From Dehalococcoidia bacterium (GTDB lineage Bacteria > Chloroflexota > Dehalococcoidia > Dehalococcoidales > W111), in NCBI GenBank assembly GCA_011191985.1, contig DUEU01000056.1:1-34658 (forward strand): a stretch of 34,658 bases of DNA, written 5' to 3'. Position numbers and translations under genes: made by a program. This document shows positions 9,177 to 16,944 of the stretch, piece by piece; positions within the stretch are counted from its first letter, which is position 1; every line of letters begins with the position of its first letter. Below the pieces are notes generated by a model. That model saw nothing but the letters and a program-made list of their open reading frames with translations, was not told the origin of the DNA and did not search any database.

Positions 9177-9441
9177 CATTTGCAATGAAGTTAGTTAATA
9201 ATTTATGTAAACCACACCCGCTACCGCATAAATATATTTCGCACAATAAGTCTTATGTAATGTTAAGCGTGCTTTCGGGGGCCCCTACCGCTTCGCTACA
9301 ATTTTCATTTTCCCCAGAAACAGGAAGGCAGAACCAGCATAAAACCAGTTCCGCCTTTGGACGGTATAACTTCTGCGGTATGAGGCACACCACGCAGCTA
9401 TAACACTATTATTATATAAAAAATAATTTTCCGGTGCAAAT
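9177..9441. other. Convergent intergenic region
   Basis: AT-rich spacer between two convergent genes. It contains the terminator-like hairpin listed separately and a GGGGGCCCC palindrome near 9278-9286. A 72-codon + strand frame here has no ribosome binding site and no plausible protein character. I see no gene. Confidence 0.5.
9325..9357 (-). terminator. Probable terminator of the flavoprotein operon
   Basis: Read on the - strand, 9357-9345 and 9337-9325 form a 13-bp stem with three G-U pairs and a 7-base loop. On the + strand the same positions would hold three mismatches, so the structure is strand-specific for the operon ending at 9442. The following tract (CCTGTTTCTG) is only moderately T-rich. 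Confidence 0.4.
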
Positions 9442-11943
9442 TTAAAACAGGTCGTCCAGCTCGCGGTTGCCCTCGGGCATGTCGCCGTGCTGGGCCATAT
9501 ATTGCTGCAATAGCTCGCTCTCCCGCTTGGTATACATGGGCTCTTCGTCATACATGAAGAAACGTGCCTTCTCGTTGACCTCCAGCTGCTCGTCCAGCTC
9601 ACGATGCAGGTTCATGGTCCCTTTTATGTAAATGATGTTCTTTTCTTCGTCCAGCAGCTGGTAGACCCCCTCAGCCTCCGGAACCTGGCCTACGTTTTCC
9701 AGGTTGAACTCACGCCACAGTTCTAGCTTGGGTGCAAATACGGGCTTGTTGAAAATGAGCCTGAGGTCGCAGTTGAGGCAGCGCTCGGCTTCCCGGATAG
9801 CTTCAGGTTCACCAAAGCCCAGCTCCACCTCAGCAAAGCTGCCGAGCCGCTCCCCTGCAGGTAAGCACAGCACGGGAACACGAAGCCTGTCGGCGAAGCC
9901 CTCTTCCCGCCCGAGGTAATGGCTGGTGGCCTCAGTATCAACCAGTTTCTCGTCTATTTCGCCACTGCCGCCGAGGTATCTGTCAATGGAACCAGCCGCC
10001 TGACGCCCGGCGGCAATCGCTTCAACAATCGAGGCCGCCCCGGTTACCGCATCACCGGCGGCGAAGACACCTGCCTTACTAGTAGCCAGTGTATTTATGT
10101 CAACCTCTATGGTGTGCTGGCGACTGGTCTTAATGCCATCGACTCCAGCAATCAGACCGAGTTCTGGCAGCTGACCTGTGGCAAAGATGACGGTATCCGC
10201 AGGCAGGATATGCTCTGAGCCGGTAACAGGATCAACATGAAGACCGCCCTCTCTATCGAACTCAAAATTCTTCACATCAAGGCATTCAACGCCGCTCACC
10301 TGCCCGTTATCGCCCGTAATCCGGCTAAAAGTCTGTGAGTTATGAATTTTAATACCTTCCTGGGCACCACAACCAACTTCTTCCGGTATGGCCAGCATGC
10401 AATCTCCTGCCTCAAGGCAGGCAATATGGACATCGCTAGCCCCCAACCTCAGTGCTGTCCGGGCGCAATCAAAGGCAACGTTACCGCCGCCAAGCACTAC
10501 CACCCGCTTGCCAACCCTGACCTCCTTGCCCAGGCTCACATCTCTCAGGAAGGGGATATTTACCAGCACGCCGTTAAGGTCAGCCCCGGGAATAGGCAAC
10601 TTCTGCCCCATATGGGCCCCCACGGCTACCAGAACGGCGTCATAACCTTCTTCCAGGATCTTGTCTACCGATTCAACCCTGGTATTTGTCCTGACCTCGA
10701 CACCGGCACTCTTTATCTCTTCTATCTCCCCGCCCAGCACTTCCCTACTTAGACGGTATTCCGGGATGCCAACCCTCATCATACCACCAGCTACCGGTAG
10801 TGCTTCAAAAACAACCGCACAGTGACCGAGTCTGGCTAGATAGTACGCCGCCGTCAAGCCGGCCGGGCCTGAGCCGACGATAGCCACCCGCTTGCCGGTA
10901 GGCGGGGCCGCCTTTACCCTGTTCTTCCAGAGCCCGCTATCACGCTCGGCAGCGAAGCGTTTAAGTGCCCTTATCGCTATCGCTTCGTTCACCTCGCCAC
11001 GCCGGCACTTGTCCTCGCAGAAGTGGAGGCAAACATATCCCAGGACAGCTGGAAACGGGGCCTTTTCCCGGATTACGGCAACTGCCTCGCCAAACCGGCC
11101 TTCTTTTATCAGACGAACATAGCGGGGCGCGTCTATTCCGGCGGGGCAGGCCGACTGGCAGGGCACTGCCTCGAATGGTTCCTTGTCTGCCAGGGCACCG
11201 GTGGGGCAGACCTCAACACAGGCCGTACAGAAACGACAGGCCGACTCGCGTAAATCGGGACCGACACTACCCACCACCACCCTGCCCTCCTCATCAAAGA
11301 CAAAGTCAACGGCACCAATTCCCCGCACCTCTCGACAGACCCGGATACAGCGGGTACAGCCGATACAGAGGTTATAGTTCCTTTCGAACAGCGGCTCGTC
11401 TTCAACGGGGATATCTTCAAAGACGTATCTCGGTGTCTGCGGTGGCACACCCAGGTACTCGGCCACCCTCTGGCACTCACATTTGCCAAACTGCGGACAG
11501 CACCTTTCCTTTTCCGGTATGTTCAAGGAGCAGGGAAATCGGGCACAGCCTTCTTTTTGGGCACAGGTCAAGCAGGCATGAGGGTGCCTGGCCAGAATGA
11601 GCATCAGCCTTTCCTGGCGATATTGTTTGATTTCGAGGGTATCGGTATGGACCACCATACCCTCAGTTACCGTAGTAGAGCAGGCACGCTGAAGACCATC
11701 TCTCCCCTCAATCTGCACCACACAGAGCTGACAGCCTTGGTACATGAGTTCGGGTTTCTTGTTCTCAACGGGTTTACCATTGCGGTAGACCACTTCAGCC
11801 GGTGGCAACTGGTCCACCGGCGGCAGGTCGGGATGGGAGCAAAGATGAGGGATGTAGATATCCGCCTGCTGGGCGGCATCCAGTATGGTGGTACCTTCAG
11901 GCACACTAACTTCGACTTCATCTATTTTCAGGGTTATCATCAT
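9442..11943 (-). CDS. NuoG/GltD-like iron-sulfur flavoprotein (ferredoxin:NAD(P)H oxidoreductase type) with a C-terminal GIY-YIG-like domain
   Basis: 833 aa multi-cofactor oxidoreductase. Domains in order: plant-type [2Fe-2S] domain (Cys35, 71, 74, 88); NuoG-type His-Cys cluster (H120-x3-C124-x2-C127-x5-C133) with extra cysteines at 138-157; two [4Fe-4S] motifs (C193/196/199/203 and C236/239/242/246); a GltD-like cysteine-rich linker (C262, 266, 305, 309, 313); FAD site GSGPAG at 357-362; NAD(P) site GGGNVA at 485-490; and FAAGD at 627-631. It probably moves electrons between NAD(P)H and the ferredoxin encoded just upstream, as proposed for BzdV in anaerobic benzoate operons (family analogy). 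The tail (residues ~754-833, bases 9442-9684) resembles GIY-YIG: GVY at 759-761, YIKG at 772-775, NL at 778-779 and E808. No strong Shine-Dalgarno sequence precedes the double ATG (11943/11940). It is the last gene of the paaX-led operon. Confidence 0.85.
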   Translation of the reverse strand: MMITLKIDEVEVSVPEGTTILDAAQQADIYIPHLCSHPDLPPVDQLPPAEVVYRNGKPVENKKPELMYQGCQLCVVQIEGRDGLQRACSTTVTEGMVVHTDTLEIKQYRQERLMLILARHPHACLTCAQKEGCARFPCSLNIPEKERCCPQFGKCECQRVAEYLGVPPQTPRYVFEDIPVEDEPLFERNYNLCIGCTRCIRVCREVRGIGAVDFVFDEEGRVVVGSVGPDLRESACRFCTACVEVCPTGALADKEPFEAVPCQSACPAGIDAPRYVRLIKEGRFGEAVAVIREKAPFPAVLGYVCLHFCEDKCRRGEVNEAIAIRALKRFAAERDSGLWKNRVKAAPPTGKRVAIVGSGPAGLTAAYYLARLGHCAVVFEALPVAGGMMRVGIPEYRLSREVLGGEIEEIKSAGVEVRTNTRVESVDKILEEGYDAVLVAVGAHMGQKLPIPGADLNGVLVNIPFLRDVSLGKEVRVGKRVVVLGGGNVAFDCARTALRLGASDVHIACLEAGDCMLAIPEEVGCGAQEGIKIHNSQTFSRITGDNGQVSGVECLDVKNFEFDREGGLHVDPVTGSEHILPADTVIFATGQLPELGLIAGVDGIKTSRQHTIEVDINTLATSKAGVFAAGDAVTGAASIVEAIAAGRQAAGSIDRYLGGSGEIDEKLVDTEATSHYLGREEGFADRLRVPVLCLPAGERLGSFAEVELGFGEPEAIREAERCLNCDLRLIFNKPVFAPKLELWREFNLENVGQVPEAEGVYQLLDEEKNIIYIKGTMNLHRELDEQLEVNEKARFFMYDEEPMYTKRESELLQQYMAQHGDMPEGNRELDDLF

Positions 11944-12053
11944 AAAACAACCAGCGGCCGTTACCGTACCTACAGAGGGCCATATAAGCGCCAGACTATC
12001 CCGGTTACGGCAGGCCAGTGAAAATTACTACCTGGGGCAAGCCGAGCCAGGCG

Positions 12054-12365
12054 TTAACGCCCGTAGAGCAGTCTCCAGCCTTCTGAGTGGGAAATGGCCC
12101 CCGGCACACAGGCGGCGACACACGGCGGGGGCTCTTCCCCGTACCCTGGATGGCAGGGAGCACAGGTATACCTGAGCTTCTTGCGCTCTTCATGCTTCAC
12201 CCTGGCCACCGGCTCCTCCCGGAAGGGATCATACTCGTCCTCGCCCACCTCAAGAGCGTTTGCCGGGCAGACTGCTACACACTGGCCACAGCCATCGCAC
12301 TTGTCGGTATCAATGGTCAGGAACCAATCACCCGAGCCGTCTTTGAAGCCATAATTAGCAATCAT
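12054..12365 (-). CDS. Ferredoxin, two [4Fe-4S] clusters
   Basis: 103 aa. The first cluster motif is canonical (CDGCGQCVAVCP, C-x2-C-x2-C-x3-CP). The second is irregular: TCAPC, then an insertion, then PPCVAACVPGAI. This resembles the alternative 2[4Fe-4S] ferredoxins that feed benzoyl-CoA reductases, which have an extended spacing in one motif (family knowledge). The ATG is 5 bases downstream of the upstream ATPase stop, with AAAGG in front. It is the likely electron carrier between the 833-aa flavoprotein and the ATPase pair. A 110-base gap separates it from the flavoprotein gene. Confidence 0.85.
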   Translation of the reverse strand: MIANYGFKDGSGDWFLTIDTDKCDGCGQCVAVCPANALEVGEDEYDPFREEPVARVKHEERKKLRYTCAPCHPGYGEEPPPCVAACVPGAISHSEGWRLLYGR

Positions 12366-12370
12366 GTCTT

Positions 12371-13303
12371 TTATACCTTTCTGGCGCTCTTGACTCTACC
12401 TCTCTCCAACATAGCCTGGGAGAACAGGGCAGCTCCGATGGCTCCGGCGATCTGAGTGTCAAAGGGTAGACCATTATCGCGCATCTTGGGGTCATACCAG
12501 CCCAGTTCGGCCGTCTTAACGCCCAGCTCTTTCTCCAGCCTCTTCACTACCCCCACGTTCTTGGCAATACCGCCGGTAATGGCAAATTTCTCTTCCACAC
12601 CAAGGCGGTTAAGCAGTTCGGTTATACGATGGGCCATGGCCGAGCAGTAGGCCGCCATGATATCATTTTCCGGCGTTCCTGCCTGCAGCAGGCCGACAAC
12701 CTCGGTCTTGGCGAAGACAACACAGGTGCTGCTAATCATCGGGGGCTCTTGGTCCACCTGGAAGGAGCGTTCCCCAATCTCCCAGACGGGGACGCCAATG
12801 AGGTCGGCAAATACCTCCATGCCCCGGCCGGTACCGGCGGCACACTTATCGTTCATCATGAACTTCAATACCTTACCACGGTCATCAGTACGGATGGCCT
12901 TGCAGTCCTGACCACCCATATCCATCACCGTCCTTATCTCCGGGCCATACATGAAATTGGCCCCGCGGGCATGGCAGGCGATCTCGGTTACGGTCTGCTG
13001 GGCCATGGGTACGTTGACCCTTCCATAGCCGGTACCGATACAGTAGTCAACGCGTTCCTCGGGCAGGTCGCTATTTTCCAGGGCCATAGCCATTGCCTTA
13101 CGGGCACTTTCTGGGCTATCAGAACCGGTACGCGTATTGCTGTATGCATAAAGCTGGCCGTCAACCATGACCACTGTCTGCGAGCTAACCGAACCAATAT
13201 CAACGCCAGCGGTAACAAAATGGCCACTCTTCCAGTCAACATCAGGATTCACCCACGATGTCTCCGGCCATCTCCAGAATTCTACTTTTTGGGCCTCGAC
13301 CAT
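12371..13303 (-). CDS. BcrA/BzdQ-type ATPase subunit (ASKHA activator of the benzoyl-CoA reductase/2-hydroxyacyl-CoA dehydratase family)
   Basis: Homodimer- or heterodimer-forming ATPase that uses ATP to push one electron from ferredoxin to a catalytic partner. It is 310 aa from the start used here. ASKHA motifs: GVDIGSVSSQTV (33-44, phosphate 1), DMGGQDCKAI (128-137, phosphate 2) and TGGIAKN (243-249, adenosine). Likely ligands of the bridging [4Fe-4S] are Cys154 (NDKCAAGTG) and Cys194 (SSTCVVFAKTEVV). The ~25-residue Trp-rich N-terminal extension before the ATPase core is a feature of the BzdQ side of the pair. The frame is open to 13330, but AAGGAGG at 13312-13318 lies 8 bases before the ATG at 13303, so that start is chosen. 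Confidence 0.85.
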   Translation of the reverse strand: MVEAQKVEFWRWPETSWVNPDVDWKSGHFVTAGVDIGSVSSQTVVMVDGQLYAYSNTRTGSDSPESARKAMAMALENSDLPEERVDYCIGTGYGRVNVPMAQQTVTEIACHARGANFMYGPEIRTVMDMGGQDCKAIRTDDRGKVLKFMMNDKCAAGTGRGMEVFADLIGVPVWEIGERSFQVDQEPPMISSTCVVFAKTEVVGLLQAGTPENDIMAAYCSAMAHRITELLNRLGVEEKFAITGGIAKNVGVVKRLEKELGVKTAELGWYDPKMRDNGLPFDTQIAGAIGAALFSQAMLERGRVKSARKV

Positions 13304-13341
13304 TAACCTTGCCTCCTTATCAGAATTCATGCCTGGTTAAC

Positions 13342-14169
13342 TTACTTGCCTTCTTCAATATCTTCTTTTTCAACGACCTTGGCTTCCACCTTCTCGTCGG
13401 TGACGCCGGCCGTTGCGGCCACCGCGGCACCCAGGGCACTGACGTATTCCGGGTCGGCGGGTACCGTGACATCCATACCGATATCCCGTTTCAGAGAATC
13501 CACAAAACCAACGTTCTTGGCCACGCCACCAATCATGACCACGTCGCTCTCCAGTCCCACGATGCGGGCTACCGAACCGACCCGGCCGGCGATGGCATCA
13601 TGTACCGCCCGGGCAATATCCTGCTTGGTTGTCTTCTGGTGAATCAGTGAGACTACCTCTGACTCGCCAAATACGGCACACTGGGCGTTCATGGGAATGG
13701 ACTTCGTGGCGGTGAGCGATATCCTGGCCATTTCCTCAACCGGCACTTCCAGCGCGCGGGCCATGGCATCAACAAAGGTGCCGGTGCCGGCAGCGCATCG
13801 CTCGTTGATGGCGAAATCCAGGACCTTTCCCTCCGGGCTGATTTTTATAGCCCGCCCCTCTTCACCACCGACATCAATAACGGTTCTCGCCGAGGGAACG
13901 AGCTTAATCACCCCTCTGGCATCAGCGGCAGCATCGGGCACGTAACCGTCGGCAAATTTAAGCAACTGGCCGGAGCTGCCGGTAGCCACCACCCGGGTAA
14001 CATCCTCCCGCTTGATGCCAGCCTCCTTCAGCGCTTCATCATAAACTTGTTCGGCTGCCTCACGCTTGTTTATGCCTGACGGTGCCTCTGCCCTGGCCAG
14101 TATATCACCGTTCCTGGTGATTACGGCATGCACATTCTTGCCACCTACGTCTATTCCGGCAAATATCAC
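13342..14169 (-). CDS. BcrD/BzdP-type ATPase subunit
   Basis: Second ATPase of the same family and the probable partner of the downstream gene. It is 275 aa. Motifs: GIDVGGKNVHAV (5-16), DVGGEEGRAI (99-108), IGGVAKN (213-219); cluster cysteines Cys125 (NERCAAGTG) and Cys164 (NAQCAVFGESEVV). The C-terminus adds a Glu/Lys/Val-rich tail (about residues 257-275) absent from the partner. The frame is open to an ATG at 14208 that overlaps the regulator stop, but AGGAGG at 14175-14180 is 5 bases from a GTG at 14169, so the protein most likely begins MIFAGIDVGG. The ATG at 14208 would add 13 unconserved residues. No catalytic (BcrB/BcrC, HgdA/B-type) gene is nearby. Confidence 0.85.
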   Translation of the reverse strand: MIFAGIDVGGKNVHAVITRNGDILARAEAPSGINKREAAEQVYDEALKEAGIKREDVTRVVATGSSGQLLKFADGYVPDAAADARGVIKLVPSARTVIDVGGEEGRAIKISPEGKVLDFAINERCAAGTGTFVDAMARALEVPVEEMARISLTATKSIPMNAQCAVFGESEVVSLIHQKTTKQDIARAVHDAIAGRVGSVARIVGLESDVVMIGGVAKNVGFVDSLKRDIGMDVTVPADPEYVSALGAAVAATAGVTDEKVEAKVVEKEDIEEGK

Positions 14170-14204
14170 CTTTGCCTCCTTTCTCGAGATAGCCACTAAG
14201 TTGG

Positions 14205-15089
14205 TCATTCCATCGGCTTGGCCAATACTGATGCCTGGTATTCTTTATATACTGAATCAAAATATTTATTAGCCTTGTCAGCCAGCAGGTCATGGTATTG
14301 ATGGAATAGGGCTGCCGCCTGGGGGCGCAACCAATCCTCCGGTAGCAACGCTGCTGGCAAGTCAGGATCAAAGAAAGAAAGCTTACGATATTCATGAATC
14401 AGTTCGAATCGCTCGACAAAACACTGACTTGGTTCGATAACCGAGCTGGCCTTAAGACGTGTCACATGCTCTTCGAGCAGAGGGCGGTATCTGGTCAGGA
14501 AATCAGCATACTTGCCATGTATAGTGGCCAGGTCCCAGCAGCGGGACACAATGACTTTAGGGTCGGTGTGTCCTTTATGCTGAGCATCGAAAATCTGGAC
14601 GTGCTCCCCGATACCAATTTTTTGCACCAGAGCCTCGACCTCTCTGGTTAGGTCATAGGGCGAAATCCAAGCGGCCTCACCCAGGGCACCGTATCCCATC
14701 CAGCCTAACTCACGGCGCAACCTGTCTCTAGCCTGTCGCCTGTGCTCCGGAACGGAGTAAGTAACAACGTTCCAGGTGCCATCCCAATGGCCGGTCTTTT
14801 GATGGAAGATGCGTTGCGCCCCTTCAGTAAGTTGATTTCGGATTTCTCCCGTCAGCGAATAATAGCTCTTTCTACCGTCCCGCCTCACCGTTAAAAAGCC
14901 GGAACGGCTCATTCTTGATACGGCCGACCTTATAGCATGTTCGGATAGACCAAAGTTGGTCAGCAACGTTATCAGGCTCCCAATCCCGATTTCTCCGCTA
15001 CGGTCAAGGACATAGTCACCGTAGAGGGTCAATATAGCTGACTGGGGACGAAGCCTCTTCTTTTTCAGACCCGTGGTTGAATATGTCAT
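14205..15089 (-). CDS. PaaX-family transcriptional regulator
   Basis: 294 aa, the usual PaaX length (~300). It has an N-terminal winged helix (about residues 12-75: AILTLYGDYVLDR..., LLTNFGLSEHAIRSAVSRMSRSGFL, RRDGRKSYYSLT), a central domain starting with WDGTWNVVTYSVPEHRR and a C-terminal DLPAALLPEDWLRPQA block characteristic of the family. PaaX in E. coli is a repressor released by phenylacetyl-CoA. By position I infer that this one senses an aryl-CoA and controls the downstream ATPase/ferredoxin/flavoprotein genes. It is the first gene of the operon, with a promoter and palindrome just upstream, so autoregulation is likely. Confidence 0.88.
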   Translation of the reverse strand: MTYSTTGLKKKRLRPQSAILTLYGDYVLDRSGEIGIGSLITLLTNFGLSEHAIRSAVSRMSRSGFLTVRRDGRKSYYSLTGEIRNQLTEGAQRIFHQKTGHWDGTWNVVTYSVPEHRRQARDRLRRELGWMGYGALGEAAWISPYDLTREVEALVQKIGIGEHVQIFDAQHKGHTDPKVIVSRCWDLATIHGKYADFLTRYRPLLEEHVTRLKASSVIEPSQCFVERFELIHEYRKLSFFDPDLPAALLPEDWLRPQAAALFHQYHDLLADKANKYFDSVYKEYQASVLAKPME

Positions 15090-15099
15090 AAGCTCAAAA

Positions 15100-15118
15100 T
15101 AGCGTTAAATAAACGCTA
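15100..15118. promoter_or_regulatory. Candidate operator palindrome at the paaX-like promoter
   Basis: Perfect inverted repeat TAGCGTT-AAATA-AACGCTA, 11 bases upstream of the regulator ATG and immediately downstream of its -10, so it spans the expected transcription start. This placement is typical of a repressor site. Binding by the PaaX-like protein is inferred. Confidence 0.6.
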
Positions 15119-15123
15119 TGCTA

Positions 15124-15152
15124 ATATTATCACAGGCCAGCTATCCTGTCAA
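15124..15152 (-). promoter_or_regulatory. Sigma-70-type promoter of the paaX-led operon
   Basis: Read on the - strand: TTGACA (15152-15147), 17-base spacer, TAATAT (15129-15124), with TGA just before the -10 giving an extended -10. The expected start is near 15117, inside the palindrome, leaving a short leader of about 28 bases. Confidence 0.7.
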
Positions 15153-15161
15153 TGCCTTTTC

Positions 15162-15186
15162 GGCTAAAAATTAGCCTGGTTTTTTG
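15162..15186 (+). terminator. Hairpin with T-tract in the divergent region
   Basis: GGCTAA-AAA-TTAGCC followed by TGG and a run of T. In shape it is a + strand terminator, yet no + strand gene lies upstream. It may insulate the downstream gene from antisense transcription or be fortuitous. Confidence 0.3.
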
Positions 15187-15286
15187 CTAAATATTCTGGC
15201 AAAATGATAACGTACCATGTTAATATCATTAATATCACACAGCACTCCCCTATTCCCATAATTCAACCTATTATGAGGCGGTGAAA

Positions 15287-15799
15287 ATGACCTTTATTCT
15301 ATCCCGGCAGGACATCTACCGCTTACTTGAGCAACAACCACCGCTGGTAGAAGGCCACGTGAATCTAGGCGAGCAGATGCAACCCAACGGCATTGACCTC
15401 ACCCTGCGCGAGGTGGCCCTGCTTCAATCACCCGGTAGGATAACGACCAGTGATGAACAGAGACGGGTAGCCGACCTAGCCCCGCTGGTGTTCGACGGCC
15501 TGGGTTTTATCGACCTCATACCCGGTGCCTATGTTGTTACCTATAACGAGATTGTAAATCTGCCCCGGGACATAATGGCGTTAGGCAGACCCAGGTCAAG
15601 CCTGATCCGTTCTGGTATTACTATTGAAATGGGGGTATGGGATGCGGGCTACTCCGGCCGCTCCCAGTCACTCATGGTAGTATATAATCCCCAGGGAATT
15701 CGCCTGCAGCGGAATGCCAGGATTGTACAGCTTGTTTTTCTTAGATTAACACAGGAAACAGAGGGCTATCAGGGGGTCTACCAGGGAGAAAACCAATAA
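15287..15799 (+). CDS. dCTP deaminase/dUTPase-family protein
   Basis: Homotrimeric Dcd/Dut fold that keeps dUTP low or makes dUMP precursors. It is 170 aa from the start used here. Visible: PNGIDLTL (the family's N-terminal strand), LIPGAYVVTYNEIVNLP, the core RPRSSLIRSGITIEMGVWDAGYSGRS (Ser-rich phosphate site and the following substrate hairpin) and NPQGIRLQRNARIVQLVF. Family members with similar sequence are annotated as dUTP pyrophosphatase in Dehalococcoidia and archaea. I cannot separate deaminase, dUTPase or bifunctional activity by eye. The frame opens at a GTG (15281), but GAGG at 15275-15278 is better spaced for the ATG at 15287. Confidence 0.8.
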   Translation: MTFILSRQDIYRLLEQQPPLVEGHVNLGEQMQPNGIDLTLREVALLQSPGRITTSDEQRRVADLAPLVFDGLGFIDLIPGAYVVTYNEIVNLPRDIMALGRPRSSLIRSGITIEMGVWDAGYSGRSQSLMVVYNPQGIRLQRNARIVQLVFLRLTQETEGYQGVYQGENQ

Positions 15800-15826
15800 A
15801 ACCGCGTAACGAGGACTAAATTGGAA

Positions 15827-15852
15827 GCCGGCTATTGATTATGCCGGCCTTA
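15827..15852 (+). terminator. Possible terminator after the Dcd/Dut-like gene
   Basis: GCCGGC (15827-15832), ten-base loop, GCCGGC (15843-15848), then CTTATTATAG. The stem is perfect but the T-tract is weak. Confidence 0.35.
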
Positions 15853-15939
15853 TTATAGTACTATATCAAGGACTTTGTGACACCTTCACAGTTCCGTGAC
15901 ACTCGACAAAGTACGGCAAGACCAGCGACAGGAGTTATC

Positions 15940-16629
15940 GTGAAATTTGTAGACCTTTCGTGGGCAGCCCTTCTTTATTATTACAAATCAGGCGGCGATA
16001 GAAAATACATAAAACTCTTCCGTGATACTGAGTTCACCAACAAACTTCGCCAGACGCCATGGGATATCCCCTATGAGGAGTTCGAGTCGAAGGTCATCTT
16101 TGGCTTTATCAGCAGTGTCGGCCTGCGCCTGCCGGCGGTACGGGGCAAGGACAACCTGCTCACGCAAATAGTCGATTTGCACCCGTCTATATCTGCCCTT
16201 CAGGATATACACCTGCACGATTGTGATCTTACCAACGAGGACCTGCTTAACAACGTAAGGCAAATATATGATAGTTTTAGTGAAATTCACGGTTTCTGGG
16301 TAACCGGCATTAGCAAAATCAGCCATGTTCTCAACGACTCTCTGTTTGTCCCCCTCAATTTGAGCACGTCAAGCTATTTCGGTCTCTTCGGGGGCTCCGA
16401 GGACTTTATCAAGTGGCTGAAGCTGACCCAGGAGAACGTCCAAGAAGTTGTCGCGGACTTCAAAGACCTAGGGCTTCCCGGCTCACCGGAGGAATTCCTT
16501 TCCGACAAGCTCGGCTATACCACCTATGGTTGTCAGAAATCACTGGCCCGGTACATTGACGAGTACTTCTGGCTGACTACCAGCGAGAACCTGCCCATTC
16601 CGCCCAAGTGGCTGCCCCCGTTAACGTGA
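15940..16629 (+). CDS. Protein of unknown function
   Basis: I do not recognise this family. It is 229 aa, soluble, rich in Leu, Asp and aromatic residues, with no signal peptide or transmembrane segment. It begins FVDLSWAALLYYYKSGGDRKYIKLFRD, has a central alternating LHPSISALQDIHLHDCDL stretch that looks strand/turn-rich, and ends with an acidic helix and IPPKWLPP. The frame is open from a GTG at 15877, but AGGAG at 15930-15934 is 5 bases upstream of the GTG at 15940, which is used here. It is followed after 17 bases by a small HEAT-like gene and probably shares its transcript. Confidence 0.7.
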   Translation: MKFVDLSWAALLYYYKSGGDRKYIKLFRDTEFTNKLRQTPWDIPYEEFESKVIFGFISSVGLRLPAVRGKDNLLTQIVDLHPSISALQDIHLHDCDLTNEDLLNNVRQIYDSFSEIHGFWVTGISKISHVLNDSLFVPLNLSTSSYFGLFGGSEDFIKWLKLTQENVQEVVADFKDLGLPGSPEEFLSDKLGYTTYGCQKSLARYIDEYFWLTTSENLPIPPKWLPPLT

Positions 16630-16646
16630 CCATCAGAGGAGGGGAA

Positions 16647-16904
16647 ATGGTGGAAGATACTGACCAACTACAGAAGCTGATTTCCATCGCCAGCGACAAG
16701 GAAATCTCAAGGGAACTCCGGATTCGGGCTATTGTTCAACTCGGCAGTGTTGGCAGCCACGCCGCACTGGTTGCCCTGTTGAACCTAGTCGCCGATGAAA
16801 CCGCCGTCTGGGAAGAGAGAATGCTCGCCCTGAGGCAGGCAGAAAAAACCCTGAAACCGCAGCGGCCGTGGTGGCATTATTTTAAACCGCGCCGCCAGGA
16901 CTGA
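16647..16904 (+). CDS. Small HEAT-like protein of unknown function
   Basis: 85 aa. Two helical pairs resemble a HEAT/armadillo repeat: ISRELRIRAIVQLGSVGSHAALVALLNLV followed by EERMLALRQAEKTL. The C-terminal tail is basic and aromatic (RPWWHYFKPRRQ), which could touch membrane or nucleic acid; this is inference. The start is the ATG with AGGAGGGG at 16637-16644 in front; the longer frame to a GTG at 16608 would overlap the preceding gene. It is probably co-transcribed with the preceding unknown gene. Confidence 0.7.
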   Translation: MVEDTDQLQKLISIASDKEISRELRIRAIVQLGSVGSHAALVALLNLVADETAVWEERMLALRQAEKTLKPQRPWWHYFKPRRQD

Positions 16905-16915
16905 TACCGCACAAT

Positions 16916-16944
16916 ACGAGCCGCTCAATGAGCCACCGGCTCGT
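16916..16944. terminator. Bidirectional terminator-like hairpin
   Basis: Perfect 8-bp stem ACGAGCCG/CGGCTCGT with a 13-base loop, between the convergent HEAT-like gene and degV and overlapping the last degV codons. T-tracts are poor on both strands. Confidence 0.35.

Noticed and set aside
10965-11600. 211-codon + strand frame opposite the flavoprotein gene
   Set aside because: It lies over the region coding cysteine cluster motifs on the - strand; Arg/Pro/His-rich antisense product, no ribosome binding site.
9442-14169. Complete benzoyl-CoA reductase
   Set aside because: Only activator ATPases and electron carriers are present; no catalytic subunit can be found on either strand, so I did not assign bcr or bzd symbols.
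14394-14460. tRNA-like GTTCGAATC motif
   Set aside because: It lies inside the PaaX-like coding sequence and has no cloverleaf stems around it.
15877-15939. N-terminal extension of the unknown 229-aa protein
   Set aside because: There is no ribosome binding site before the GTG at 15877, while AGGAG stands before the GTG at 15940.
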